From assembly GCA_947624365.1 (NCBI GenBank), contig CANQJY010000017.1, positions 1 to 15,790 of the forward strand: a stretch of DNA of 15,790 bases, given 5' to 3'. Each line of letters begins with the position of its first letter. The first letter of the stretch is position 1. The position numbers and the translations under genes were made by a program. Origin of the DNA: an uncultured Clostridia bacterium (lineage in GTDB: Bacteria > Bacillota > Clostridia > TANB77 > CAG-508). The notes beneath the pieces are model-generated. The model made no database searches. It was given only the letters and a program-made list of their open reading frames with translations, and was not told the DNA's origin. Shown here piece after piece: positions 7,110-15,361 of the stretch.

Positions 7110-8333
7110 CTATGAATCACTTAATAGTGTTGATGATTTTACATTTACATCTACAGATACATCAAAAAAACTATCTTGATAATGTTCTCGCCAACCATAG
7201 TTCTCATATTGGCTTATTGTTGAAAATAATTTTAAAGATGTTTTTCCAATTGCATTGATATCACTTTTATATTCTTTTGAAGTTTTATATAAATATTCTG
7301 TAAATACATGTTTTAAATAGCGGTTACAAGATTCTGAAATTTGTGATAATACATTATTGTCCAAATAATTAGAATCATTTGTCATTGAATATATTTGGGC
7401 ACAAAATTTACAATCTACTTTTATATATGGAGAACCATTTATAAAAGAAACATCAATTTTGCTATTTCTTGCCGGTGTTAGATACACATCAATGTTTTGA
7501 TTTTCTACATGTGGGCTTGGTACAGATATTAAAAATCCTTTAATATCATTATTTATACACATAAATGCTAATGTTTCTATTGCATTTAGTTCTCCAACAA
7601 GTGTACCTTCACGAAATACTGCTAAACCAACATTTTCAGAAATAGTTTCACCAGTTAAACTAGAAGAGTTAGACATATCAGTTGATTCTTTATTAGAAAA
7701 GCTATTTTCTGAATCGCTTGGAATTTGTAGATTGATACCCCCTAAAATGGCATAAGGATCACAAGATTGGCAAATCATGTTATCAAAAAATCTACCCAGA
7801 GTTGCATTTGCTGTATATCCAGTAAATTGATTAGAACTAATAAATAGTTCATAATATTTTGATATCAAAGATTCTAAAAATGGTTTAGAATTATCGATAT
7901 AATATTCAGCAGTACATTTACTAATAACTATATTACATGAAGGACGAGTTTGGGCATCATTCATTAATGTATAAATATCATCACTAATTCCTTCTTTTGC
8001 AATCTCTTCAGAAAATACAAGTAATTTACAATGAGCAAGAGTCAGTTCTTTACCTAAATGACTATTCATCAAATTTATAGCAGAACTAATAGAAGATGCA
8101 GTAACAGATTTTAATATAGTAGGAGCTGTTTCTGACGAACCGCTTTCAGAAACAGAGGAAGGGTTTGTAAACTGAAAACTAACTTTCAATTTATTATTTT
8201 CTCCTTTATCAATTCCAATTGCAACAACAACAGCAATATTATCCAAATTTAATCTTGTATAAGAACTAGAAAAAGAAACAGTTAATATAACAAATATAAC
8301 AACAAAACTAAATACTTTTAATAAATGTTTCAT
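7110..8333 (-). CDS. gerC: Spore germination protein, Ger(x)C family
   Basis: Predicted C subunit of a nutrient germinant receptor in the spore inner membrane. Its 407 residues fit the family. The N-terminus has a hydrophobic segment (about 5-20), then LDNIAVVVAIGIDKG at 30-44, the typical start of the mature domain. No cysteine occurs before Cys102, so the usual lipobox and lipid anchor are missing; the matching stretch is SFSSSYTRL. The segment may act as an uncleaved anchor or a type I signal peptide. The ATG overlaps the gerB stop as ATGA (8330-8333), implying translational coupling. AGAAGG lies about 9 bases upstream. The TAG stop touches a palindromic element. Confidence 0.92.
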   Translation of the reverse strand: MKHLLKVFSFVVIFVILTVSFSSSYTRLNLDNIAVVVAIGIDKGENNKLKVSFQFTNPSSVSESGSSETAPTILKSVTASSISSAINLMNSHLGKELTLAHCKLLVFSEEIAKEGISDDIYTLMNDAQTRPSCNIVISKCTAEYYIDNSKPFLESLISKYYELFISSNQFTGYTANATLGRFFDNMICQSCDPYAILGGINLQIPSDSENSFSNKESTDMSNSSSLTGETISENVGLAVFREGTLVGELNAIETLAFMCINNDIKGFLISVPSPHVENQNIDVYLTPARNSKIDVSFINGSPYIKVDCKFCAQIYSMTNDSNYLDNNVLSQISESCNRYLKHVFTEYLYKTSKEYKSDINAIGKTSLKLFSTISQYENYGWREHYQDSFFDVSVDVNVKSSTLLSDS

Positions 8334-9424
8334 CTTACTTTACCTTCTTTCCTTTTCTTTAAATTAGCTAAAAGTAAAATAGCAATTCCTAAAACAAATA
8401 TAATAGCAATAATAAAATATGAATAGATATTTGACTCTAAAAAGCGAATAATAGAATAATTTTTAGGTAAGAGAGAAATACCCAATATAAGTAAAGGAAA
8501 AATCATGGCTAGAGGTTTTTGGAATTTTAGATTGGTTATCTTTTGAAAAATACTTATAGAAAAACGATTTGTTACAATTAAATAGCAACCAATTTCTAAA
8601 ATCCAAATCAACATAAAAAAGGACTCTAATCTCTGAAAAAATATTCCAAATTCAATATAACTTGCAGCAGAATATAAAGGCAAAACTTCATCTACATCTA
8701 CAAAAAATGAAAATAATAAAAGTATTGTTGCTGTGCAAAAAAGGAAATATAGTAATCCGATAATTACAGAGCTTAAAGCGATTTGCTTCATTTTGTTAGG
8801 CTCTTTTAAATATGGTGGTATAAAATATAAGCAAGATATTCCACTAAATGCAAATATATTGCCAATTCCAGTTATAAATGTATCATAAAAACCTTTGCCT
8901 AAAATTGGAAACATTCTTTCAAATGAGAAATTTTGAAAATTACCAAAAAACAAAAATACAATACTAATTAACACAATTGGAAAAATAATAGCAATAGTTT
9001 TTACATTACTACTAAAAGATAAAGAATTTGTAAGGAACAATACAAGTATAAATGGTATTAATACAAATTGAATACTCGTCATTGGGAAAAAAGCTACATG
9101 CAATCCCTCACAAAATTCACGTAATAAATTACTACTACTTACAATAAAATACGTAATAAAAATGCCACCAATAATATTTTTTAAAATATTGCCACCTAAA
9201 TATTGAGAAATATCAACAATATCCAAAGAAGCAAAATTTTTTAATAAACGATAAATAACATATGCTAGTAAAATAGCAATAATTCCTACATATAACAAAT
9301 TTATAAGAGTAGCAGATTTGGTATTACTTAATAAATTTTGAGGTAAAGTTACAATAGTATGTGATACAAAAATAGTAACAACTAACATTATAGCCTCTTT
9401 TGATGTAATTTTAGTATCTGTCAT
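8330..9424 (-). CDS. gerB: Spore germination permease-like protein GerB (GerAB/endospore permease family)
   Basis: Predicted B subunit of a germinant receptor, an amino-acid-permease-like protein thought to bind or pass the germinant in the spore inner membrane. It shows about ten hydrophobic helices and starts MTDTKITSKEAIMLVV, the usual GerAB opening. A longer reading from 9460 (12 extra residues) is possible, but 9424 is preferred: its ATG overlaps the gerA stop as ATGA, and AAAGGAGG lies 10 bases upstream, whereas 9460 has no ribosome site and the extra residues would encode that site. The length becomes 364 residues, normal for the family. The germinant cannot be read from the sequence. 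Confidence 0.92.
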   Translation of the reverse strand: MTDTKITSKEAIMLVVTIFVSHTIVTLPQNLLSNTKSATLINLLYVGIIAILLAYVIYRLLKNFASLDIVDISQYLGGNILKNIIGGIFITYFIVSSSNLLREFCEGLHVAFFPMTSIQFVLIPFILVLFLTNSLSFSSNVKTIAIIFPIVLISIVFLFFGNFQNFSFERMFPILGKGFYDTFITGIGNIFAFSGISCLYFIPPYLKEPNKMKQIALSSVIIGLLYFLFCTATILLLFSFFVDVDEVLPLYSAASYIEFGIFFQRLESFFMLIWILEIGCYLIVTNRFSISIFQKITNLKFQKPLAMIFPLLILGISLLPKNYSIIRFLESNIYSYFIIAIIFVLGIAILLLANLKKRKEGKVR

Positions 9425-11139
9425 TGTATATCTTCCTCCTTTAAAAATGGATATTTCCATTTCATAGATATTTTTTCTTGTTTATTATGCTTTTTTGGAT
9501 CTAGATAACTAGCACGAAATTCTCTTAGCCAGATGGGTTGCAAAAAATATGAGTGACCAACTGTCTTTTGCAATGGTGAAATACCAGAAGTAAATGATAC
9601 GCCAAATGATTTAGTATCACACAATACGACAAGGTATGCAAGAAAGCCTAAACCAATTCCTAAAAATCCACAACAATATCCTAAAAAGATAAATAGAAAA
9701 CGATAAATTCTTAAGTGAAAGCTAAAAGAATAATCAGGAACAGCAAAGGAAGCAATACCAGTCATAGCAACAACAATAATCAAAATAGGACTAACAATTC
9801 CAGCAGAAACAGCAGATTGTCCAATAATAAGTGCACCAACAATTCCGATAGTTGGGCCAATTGGAGAAGGTACTCTAATACCAGCCTCACGAATTAGTTC
9901 AAATGATATTTCCAATATAAGAATTTCTAAAATAACTGGAAATGGCACTGTTTCACGTGATGCTAATATTGAATACAGCAAATCAGTAGGTAAAAGTTCT
10001 TGATGAAAACTAGCAATTGCTACATAAAGACCGGGTAGTAATAAACTAATAAAAGTTGCCAAAATACGAATCCACTTAATAAAATTAGAAAAACTAGTTC
10101 TCATGTTTTTGTCATCAGGAGTTGATAAAAAATCTGTAAAAACAGCAGGTACAACTAGAGCATAAGGAGCGCCATTAACAAGCAAAACAATACGGCCATC
10201 TAATAAATAGCTTGTTGCTTTATCAGGTCTTTCAGTAGAAATAACTTGAGGAATAGAGATTAAATTATTATCTACTATCATTTGCTCTAGTTGTCCGCTA
10301 GATAGCATAGAATCTATTTCTAAATTATTTAAACGATAACGAAGTTCTGCAACTAAGTCGGAATTGGCAAGAGTTTTTACATAGCATAAAGCACAATTAG
10401 TTTTAGTAATATCACCAATTTGAATATTTTCAATAATTAAATTTTCATTATGAACACTTCTTCTAATTAAAGATGTATTAGTACGAATATTTTCAACAAA
10501 TGCTTCATGTGCACCTTTTATAACAATTTCATTTTCTGGCTTATCAATACTTCTTTTTTCAAACCCTTTTACCTCAATATCAAAAGCAATATTTAATGTA
10601 TCAATAAATAAAGCACAATTTCCAGAATTTACATCATTAAAAATTTTGCTAAACTTTGAGAATTGTTCAACAGTATTTTGAGGCATTAAGCAACTCATAA
10701 TATAATCAGCTAAATTAAATTTTTTTACTTTTCTAACAGTAATATTATTTGTAACTGCTTCAGAAATAATTCTATTTTGTTCATTATCATACATATTACT
10801 TTTATTTCTAAGCATTAAAGGCTCTAAAACAAATTTATTCATTATATCTGTATTTATCATACCATCAATATATAATAGAAAAGCAGAATATTGTTTCCCA
10901 CGGGCATTTAATGTAAATTCACGGATTATAATATCACTATTAATCATTGAATTATATTTTGACTTAACATATTCTAAATTAACACTAAGTGAAGGATAGA
11001 TAGTTTTATTTTCATCATCTTTTTTTAATTCCTTATTTTCTGATGATTGATTACCTGTAGTATCCCTAAAAAGCACGAAATTATATTGCTCTTGAGGAAT
11101 ATAAGTAAATAAACTACTTATCATTCTTTTTATATTCAT
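9421..11139 (-). CDS. gerA: Spore germination protein GerA (GerAA family)
   Basis: Predicted A subunit of a germinant receptor, first gene of the operon. It has 572 residues. An N-terminal soluble region (about 1-340) contains KGAHEAFVENIRTNTSLIRR at 208-227, a family signature, and is followed by a membrane region (about 354-508). The most conserved stretch runs from PFPVILEILILE at 399-410 through EAGIRVPSPIGPTIGIVGAL at 418-437. A hydrophilic C-terminal tail follows (about 509-572). The ribosome site is modest: AAAGG about 10 bases before the ATG at 11139. An alternative ATG five codons in is possible. A sigma-G-like promoter lies 37 bases upstream. Confidence 0.95.
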   Translation of the reverse strand: MNIKRMISSLFTYIPQEQYNFVLFRDTTGNQSSENKELKKDDENKTIYPSLSVNLEYVKSKYNSMINSDIIIREFTLNARGKQYSAFLLYIDGMINTDIMNKFVLEPLMLRNKSNMYDNEQNRIISEAVTNNITVRKVKKFNLADYIMSCLMPQNTVEQFSKFSKIFNDVNSGNCALFIDTLNIAFDIEVKGFEKRSIDKPENEIVIKGAHEAFVENIRTNTSLIRRSVHNENLIIENIQIGDITKTNCALCYVKTLANSDLVAELRYRLNNLEIDSMLSSGQLEQMIVDNNLISIPQVISTERPDKATSYLLDGRIVLLVNGAPYALVVPAVFTDFLSTPDDKNMRTSFSNFIKWIRILATFISLLLPGLYVAIASFHQELLPTDLLYSILASRETVPFPVILEILILEISFELIREAGIRVPSPIGPTIGIVGALIIGQSAVSAGIVSPILIIVVAMTGIASFAVPDYSFSFHLRIYRFLFIFLGYCCGFLGIGLGFLAYLVVLCDTKSFGVSFTSGISPLQKTVGHSYFLQPIWLREFRASYLDPKKHNKQEKISMKWKYPFLKEEDIQ

Positions 11140-11175
11140 AGACCTAAAACCTTTCTTATTTACTTAAATTTATAC

Positions 11176-11204
11176 TAGTATTTACTAAATTGGAAAATTT
11201 ATAC
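11176..11204 (-). promoter_or_regulatory. Sigma-G-like promoter of the germination operon
   Basis: On the minus strand GTATA (11204-11200) and AATACTA (11182-11176) are separated by 17 bases. This fits the sigma-G pattern GHATR-N17/18-CATWHTA except for A in place of the first C of the -10. Transcription would start near 11168, leaving a leader of about 28 bases with the gerA ribosome site. Forespore expression is what is known for ger operons. Sigma-F shares much of this pattern. Confidence 0.7.
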
Positions 11205-11242
11205 GGCCTAATAAATTTTATTAAAAAAATATAAAAAAACTC

Positions 11243-11271
11243 TTTACAAATAAAATTAAAAATGATAAATT
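11243..11271 (+). promoter_or_regulatory. Possible sigma-A promoter for the 11305 gene
   Basis: TTTACA at 11243-11248 (5/6) is followed after 17 bases by TAAATT at 11266-11271 (4/6). The groES promoter shows the same ATAAATTAT context at the same distance from its -35. The region is very AT-rich, so chance matches are expected, but the gene needs a promoter here because its upstream neighbour is divergent. Confidence 0.5.
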
Positions 11272-11304
11272 ATATACAGATAAAAAACAAAGGAGGAAAT
11301 TATT

Positions 11305-11856
11305 ATGCCACAACAACAAAAAAGTGCTAAAACTAAAAAAACAAAATTATCAAAAACACCATTTTTCTATATTGTTATTTTGTTAATAGCAGTTGTTATC
11401 ACAGTATGTTTAATTGTAAGAAATAATCAATCAAAACAAGAAGGACAAGATCCTAATGTATCACAACAAGAAGGAGAACAAAATCAAGAAGATATACCAC
11501 TACCACAACAAAGTTTAATTGATTTAAATAATACTGAAAATGCAAAAGTAGAAGGAGGAGTAAAAGAAAATACGTCTTCTAAATTAGCAGAACCAAAAAC
11601 ATATAAAGGTTTAACATTTAAAGATATTAAATTAAAAGCAGAAGGTGGTATTACAAGATTAACAGCCGCAGTAGAGAATAATTCATCACAAAAATATCAA
11701 GGAGAAGATATTACAATAGTATTTACAAATCAAGATGGTTCAGAATATGCAAGACTAGAAGGAATACTACCAACAATAGAGGTAGGTAAAACAAAAGAAT
11801 TAGATGCAGCAACAACAGCGGATATTGCAAATGCATATGATTTTAGAGTAGAATAA
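11305..11856 (+). CDS. Membrane-anchored protein with a C-terminal FxLYD-like beta domain
   Basis: No family recognised with certainty. The 183-residue product has a Lys/Gln-rich cytoplasmic start, one hydrophobic helix (about 20-39), a Gln/Glu/Asn-rich linker (40-95) and a C-terminal domain (about 100-183). That domain alternates short hydrophobic strands, including LTAAVENNSS, DITIVFTNQDGSEYA and PTIEVGKTKEL. The pattern resembles FxLYD-type extracellular domains, which is a weak similarity judged by eye. AAAGGAGG at 11289-11296 is 8 bases before the ATG. It has its own promoter candidate and a strong terminator, so it is monocistronic, and it is divergent from gerA. The domain probably faces outside. 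Confidence 0.85.
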   Translation: MPQQQKSAKTKKTKLSKTPFFYIVILLIAVVITVCLIVRNNQSKQEGQDPNVSQQEGEQNQEDIPLPQQSLIDLNNTENAKVEGGVKENTSSKLAEPKTYKGLTFKDIKLKAEGGITRLTAAVENNSSQKYQGEDITIVFTNQDGSEYARLEGILPTIEVGKTKELDAATTADIANAYDFRVE

Positions 11857-11871
11857 TTTAAAATAATAAAG

Positions 11872-11908
11872 ACAAGCCCATGTAATAATAAATTTGGGCT
11901 TGTTTTTT
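11872..11908 (+). terminator. Rho-independent terminator after the 11305 gene
   Basis: ACAAGCCCA at 11872-11880 pairs with TGGGCTTGT at 11895-11903 (9 bp, 14-base loop), followed by TTTTT. It begins 15 bases after the stop codon. Confidence 0.9.
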
Positions 11909-11919
11909 GTTGTAATACA

Positions 11920-11948
11920 TAGACAAAAAAATATAAAAATGCTATAAT
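11920..11948 (+). promoter_or_regulatory. Sigma-A promoter of the 11981-15361 operon
   Basis: TAGACA at 11920-11925 and a perfect TATAAT at 11943-11948 are separated by exactly 17 bases. It lies just after the preceding terminator, and the predicted start site is about 25 bases before the first gene. Confidence 0.85.
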
Positions 11949-11980
11949 AATACTATACGAACGCAAAAAGGAAGATGAAT

Positions 11981-13126
11981 ATGAAAAGTATATTTGCAAG
12001 GTTTATTATGACGATAATTGTGATATTAATTGTTGTTATATTATCTATTTTTGGAATATTAATATATCAAGAAATTACTAATGGAAATGCAATAGAGAAA
12101 GTAGAAGATTTTGTTTCAAAATACGAAACCCTATTTAACGATATGGAAGATGCAAATAAAATAACAACACCTGAAATAATAGAATCAACAAATGATGATA
12201 TATTAAATCAAATTCCAAGTACACCAACAAAACAAAACTCAATGAATATAGGTTATACAATTAATAATAAATATTTTTATGAACAATTAGATAATAATTC
12301 TAAAATTATCTATCAAGCACTTGAACAAAATAGAGAACAAATGAAAACAGGAACAGCTCAAATTGATTTAGGAACAAGTTTTTCAGATTTACTATCAACA
12401 GAGGGTGGAGACAAATTATTAGGAGAATATTATCAATCAGCAGTAGAAACTTATTTATATGATAATCCAGATGTTTTCTATATTTCAGCAAATAAATTAT
12501 ATTTAAATATAGAAACAACGACAAGTTTTGCTAGAAAAACCTATAAAGTATTTATTAATAGTGGATCACAACCAAACTATTTTTCAGATGAATATACATC
12601 AGAAGAAGAAGTCAGACAGGCTATAAAACAAGTGGAACAAAAAAAAGATGAAATTTTATCACATAAAACAGGAAATATTTATGATGACATAAAGATGATA
12701 CATGATTATTTAGTAAATAATATAGAATATGACACAACAGTTTCAGAAGATAATATATATAACATATATGGTGCATTAATTAATAATAGATGTGTATGTG
12801 AAGGATATGCAGAATCATTTAAATATTTATTAGATGGGTTGCAAATTCCATGTGTGTTGGTTATGGGACAAGGAACAAACTCACAAGGAGTAACAGAAAC
12901 CCATGAATGGAATTATGTACAACTAGATGGCAATTGGTATGCAGTAGATGTAACATGGGATGATCCAGTTATAATTGGAAATGGATATATAACCAATAGT
13001 ACAAAATATAAATATTTTTTAAGTGGAGAAAAACAAATTAGTCAAGATCATGTACCAATTACACACTTTACTGAAAATGGAAGAGAATATATTTACCCAA
13101 CGCTTAATTATAGAGATTATAGATAA
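11981..13126 (+). CDS. Membrane-anchored transglutaminase-like protein
   Basis: Predicted membrane-tethered cysteine protease or transglutaminase-fold protein; the substrate is unknown. The start at 11981 (381 residues) is preferred over the ATG at 11975 because AAAGGAAG at 11967-11974 touches the first ATG but lies 6 bases before the second. Residues 4-28 form one membrane helix. A long outward-facing region follows, with YDNPDVFYIS at 160-169. The transglutaminase core (about 235-330) has the triad Cys273 in CVCEGYAESF, His308 in THEWNYV and Asp323 in YAVDVTWDDP. It is first in an operon with the P-loop/Asp23 and cmk-plsC genes, with 15 bases to the next ATG. An extracytoplasmic or cell-wall role is inference. 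Confidence 0.9.
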   Translation: MKSIFARFIMTIIVILIVVILSIFGILIYQEITNGNAIEKVEDFVSKYETLFNDMEDANKITTPEIIESTNDDILNQIPSTPTKQNSMNIGYTINNKYFYEQLDNNSKIIYQALEQNREQMKTGTAQIDLGTSFSDLLSTEGGDKLLGEYYQSAVETYLYDNPDVFYISANKLYLNIETTTSFARKTYKVFINSGSQPNYFSDEYTSEEEVRQAIKQVEQKKDEILSHKTGNIYDDIKMIHDYLVNNIEYDTTVSEDNIYNIYGALINNRCVCEGYAESFKYLLDGLQIPCVLVMGQGTNSQGVTETHEWNYVQLDGNWYAVDVTWDDPVIIGNGYITNSTKYKYFLSGEKQISQDHVPITHFTENGREYIYPTLNYRDYR

Positions 13127-13141
13127 AGGAATGAGAAAATT

Positions 13142-14011
13142 ATGGACTTATTGAAAGAAATATTTGGACATAAAATAGAAGTATATGCATTTGTAGGCCC
13201 ATCAGGGACAGGGAAAAGTTATCGTGCCCAAATGGTGGCAAGTGAAAAAGAGATAGACTATATTATAGATGATGGATTATTAATTAAAGATAATGAAGTA
13301 GTTGCCGGAGAATCAGCTAAAAAGGCTTCTACTAAAATTGAGACAGTAAAACATGCTCTATTTTATAAAGAAGAAGAAAAGCAGGAAATTGTTAAAGCAA
13401 TAAAACAATATAAGCCAAATAAAATACTAATCTTAGGAACTTCAGATGAAATGGTAAAGAAAATAGCATATAATTTAGGACTTCCAGAAATTCAAGAAAT
13501 TATATATATTGAACAAGTTGCAACAAAACAAGAAATGGAAATGGCAAGAAGAATTAGAGTAACAGAAGGAAAACATGTTATTCCAGTTCCAACATTTGAA
13601 ATAAAAAAGGATTTTTCAGGATATTTATTAGATCCATTGCAGATTTTTAAAAGTAAAGGCAAAGGGCAAAAACCATATATTTCGGAGAAATCAATTATAA
13701 GACCAACATTTAGTTATCTAGGTAATTTTACAATATCAGATACAGTATTTAGGCAAATATTAGAATATCTAGCTAATAAAACACAAGGAATACATAAAAT
13801 TCAAAAAGTACGAGTATCCAATTTTGGAGAAGGTGCTAGTTTATATATGGAAGTAACTGTTACGTATGGTGTAAATGTAATCAAGGAAATAACAGATTTT
13901 AAAGAAAAAGCAACAAAAGAAATTGAAAATTTAACTTCAATGAATATAGTAGATTTGCAGATTGTTGTAAAAAACATTTATGTACCACAAGATGATAAAG
14001 AAAATGAATAG
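13142..14011 (+). CDS. P-loop NTPase domain fused to an Asp23/Gls24-like domain
   Basis: Not a named gene to my knowledge. Of 289 residues, the N-terminal half holds a Walker A motif GPSGTGKS at 19-26, an acidic strand YIIDDGLLI at 40-48, and KILILGTSDEM at 94-104 that could serve as a later strand of the nucleotide fold. No clear Walker B is certain. The C-terminal part (about 190-282) reads like an Asp23/Gls24 (YloU-type) domain: GNFTISDTVFRQILEYLANK, then GIHKIQKVRV, a beta strand LYMEVTVTYG and a final VDLQIVVKNIYV. There is no membrane segment, so it is cytosolic. The AAAGGA ribosome site overlaps the previous stop and is 11 bases from the ATG; the cmk-plsC gene starts 15 bases after the stop. 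Known Asp23 proteins sit at the membrane and respond to envelope stress; coupling this to an NTPase is inference. Confidence 0.85.
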   Translation: MDLLKEIFGHKIEVYAFVGPSGTGKSYRAQMVASEKEIDYIIDDGLLIKDNEVVAGESAKKASTKIETVKHALFYKEEEKQEIVKAIKQYKPNKILILGTSDEMVKKIAYNLGLPEIQEIIYIEQVATKQEMEMARRIRVTEGKHVIPVPTFEIKKDFSGYLLDPLQIFKSKGKGQKPYISEKSIIRPTFSYLGNFTISDTVFRQILEYLANKTQGIHKIQKVRVSNFGEGASLYMEVTVTYGVNVIKEITDFKEKATKEIENLTSMNIVDLQIVVKNIYVPQDDKENE

Positions 14012-14026
14012 AAAGAGGGAAATAGA

Positions 14027-15361
14027 ATGTCATTTATAGTTGCAATTGATGGACCAGCAGGAAGCGGAAAAGGGACAATTACAAATTTAGTAGGAAAAAA
14101 AATGAATTTAATAAATATTGATACAGGAGCAACCTTTAGAAGTGTTACTTTGGCAATGTTAAAACAAAATATAAAAATAAACGAAACAGAAAAAATAGAA
14201 AAGTTATTAGAAAATATACAAATTGAATTTAAAAATGAGGGAGAAGAACAAAAAGTAATTTTAAATAGTGAAGATGTAACAACACAAATAAGAGAAAAAC
14301 CAGTTAATGATTTTGTTTCAGAAGTTTCTACCATAAAAATAGTAAGAGAAAAAATGTTACAATTACAAAGAAAAATTGCAGAAGGCAAAAATGTTATTAT
14401 GGAAGGTAGAGATATTGGAACAACAGTATTTCCAAATGCAGATGTAAAAATTTATTTAGATGCAACACCAGAAGAAAGAGCGAAAAGGAGAGTTTTGCAA
14501 AATCAACAAAAAGGTATTAACTTAACATATGAAGAAGTATTAGAAAATGTAAAAACAAGAGATAAAATTGATTCAGAAAGAGAATTATCGCCACTAAAAC
14601 AAGCAGAAGATGCAATTTACATAGATAGTACTAATATGAAAATCCCAGAAGTTGTAAAAAAAATTTGCAAAATAATACAAAAACAAAAAAAAGAAAAAAA
14701 TATAAACAACAGTTCCAGTTCAAAGAAATTTGACAAGTCTGGAGATACATGGTTTAGAAAGTTACAAAGAAGAATTATTTGGGGAACATTAAAAGGACTA
14801 TATAAAATTGTTTATCGAGCAAAGATAGAAGGAACAGAAAATATCCCTGAAGATGGAGCTTTTGTTTTGTGTGGAAACCATATGGATTATATAAAAGTTC
14901 CAGCAATTGTAGTATTTGCTCCAAGAAAAATAAATTTTATAGCAAAAAGTGAATTATTTAAAAATCCATTTTTAAAAAGATTAGGAGAATTATTTGATGT
15001 AATTCCTGTAAAAAGAGGAAAACAAGATTTAGACGCAATGAAAAAATCATTAAAAGTATTAAATAATGAAGAGGGATTAGGACTATTCCCAGAAGGAACA
15101 ACCAGAGGATTAGAAAAGGGAGTGAAAGTAAAAAATGGAGCAGCATTTATGGCTCTAAGAACAGGAAAACCTATAGTACCAGTAGGAGTTGAAGTGACAA
15201 AAAGGCCATTCCCTAAAATTATTATAAGATATGGAAAAATTCTAGACTATTCACAATATCAATCAAAAAATCCTGAAAAAGAAGTATTAGATAAAGTAAC
15301 AGAAGAAATGATGACTGTTATTAAAGATTTAGCAAACTTTGACAAATATAATAAAAAGTAG
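14027..15361 (+). CDS. cmk: Bifunctional CMP kinase / PlsC-like 1-acylglycerol-3-phosphate acyltransferase fusion
   Basis: The N-terminal domain (about 1-220) is cytidylate kinase, ATP + (d)CMP to ADP + (d)CDP: P-loop GPAGSGKG at 9-16, DTGATFRS at 32-39, GRDIGTTVFPNAD at 127-139, and RDKIDSERELSPL at 178-190. A charged, Ser-rich linker (about 218-240) joins a PlsC-like domain (about 245-444): GNHMDYIK at 283-290, VIPVKRG at 325-331, FPEGTTRG at 354-361 and VPVGVEV at 384-390. In the acyltransferase HX4D motif the Asp is replaced by Lys290; His285 is kept. The other motifs are intact, so activity is uncertain rather than lost. AGAGGG at 14014-14019 precedes the ATG by 7 bases. Single-domain Cmk is about 220 residues, so this is a genuine fusion in one frame. 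Confidence 0.95.
   Translation: MSFIVAIDGPAGSGKGTITNLVGKKMNLINIDTGATFRSVTLAMLKQNIKINETEKIEKLLENIQIEFKNEGEEQKVILNSEDVTTQIREKPVNDFVSEVSTIKIVREKMLQLQRKIAEGKNVIMEGRDIGTTVFPNADVKIYLDATPEERAKRRVLQNQQKGINLTYEEVLENVKTRDKIDSERELSPLKQAEDAIYIDSTNMKIPEVVKKICKIIQKQKKEKNINNSSSSKKFDKSGDTWFRKLQRRIIWGTLKGLYKIVYRAKIEGTENIPEDGAFVLCGNHMDYIKVPAIVVFAPRKINFIAKSELFKNPFLKRLGELFDVIPVKRGKQDLDAMKKSLKVLNNEEGLGLFPEGTTRGLEKGVKVKNGAAFMALRTGKPIVPVGVEVTKRPFPKIIIRYGKILDYSQYQSKNPEKEVLDKVTEEMMTVIKDLANFDKYNKK

Noticed and set aside
6886..7110. 74-codon minus-strand ORF starting inside the palindrome
   Set aside because: It begins within the repeat arm, has no ribosome site, and is out of frame with the 6848-7021 ORF, which has a strong one. 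Its hydrophobic look comes from the shifted frame of that ORF.
9425..9460. Upstream start of gerB at 9460
   Set aside because: No ribosome site precedes it and the extra 12 residues would encode the ribosome site used by the ATG at 9424.
11140..11304. Riboswitch or leader RNA in the divergent gerA/11305 interval
   Set aside because: The 165 bases are very AT-rich, show no stable conserved-looking structure, and are explained by two promoters and ribosome sites.
11975..11980. Upstream ATG of the transglutaminase-like gene
   Set aside because: The ribosome site AAAGGAAG ends directly at this ATG with no spacing; the ATG at 11981 has a 6-base spacing.
13978..14388. 136-codon minus-strand ORF opposite the start of cmk-plsC
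   Set aside because: Antisense to the CMP kinase domain, Phe/Ser/Ile-rich shadow composition, no ribosome site.
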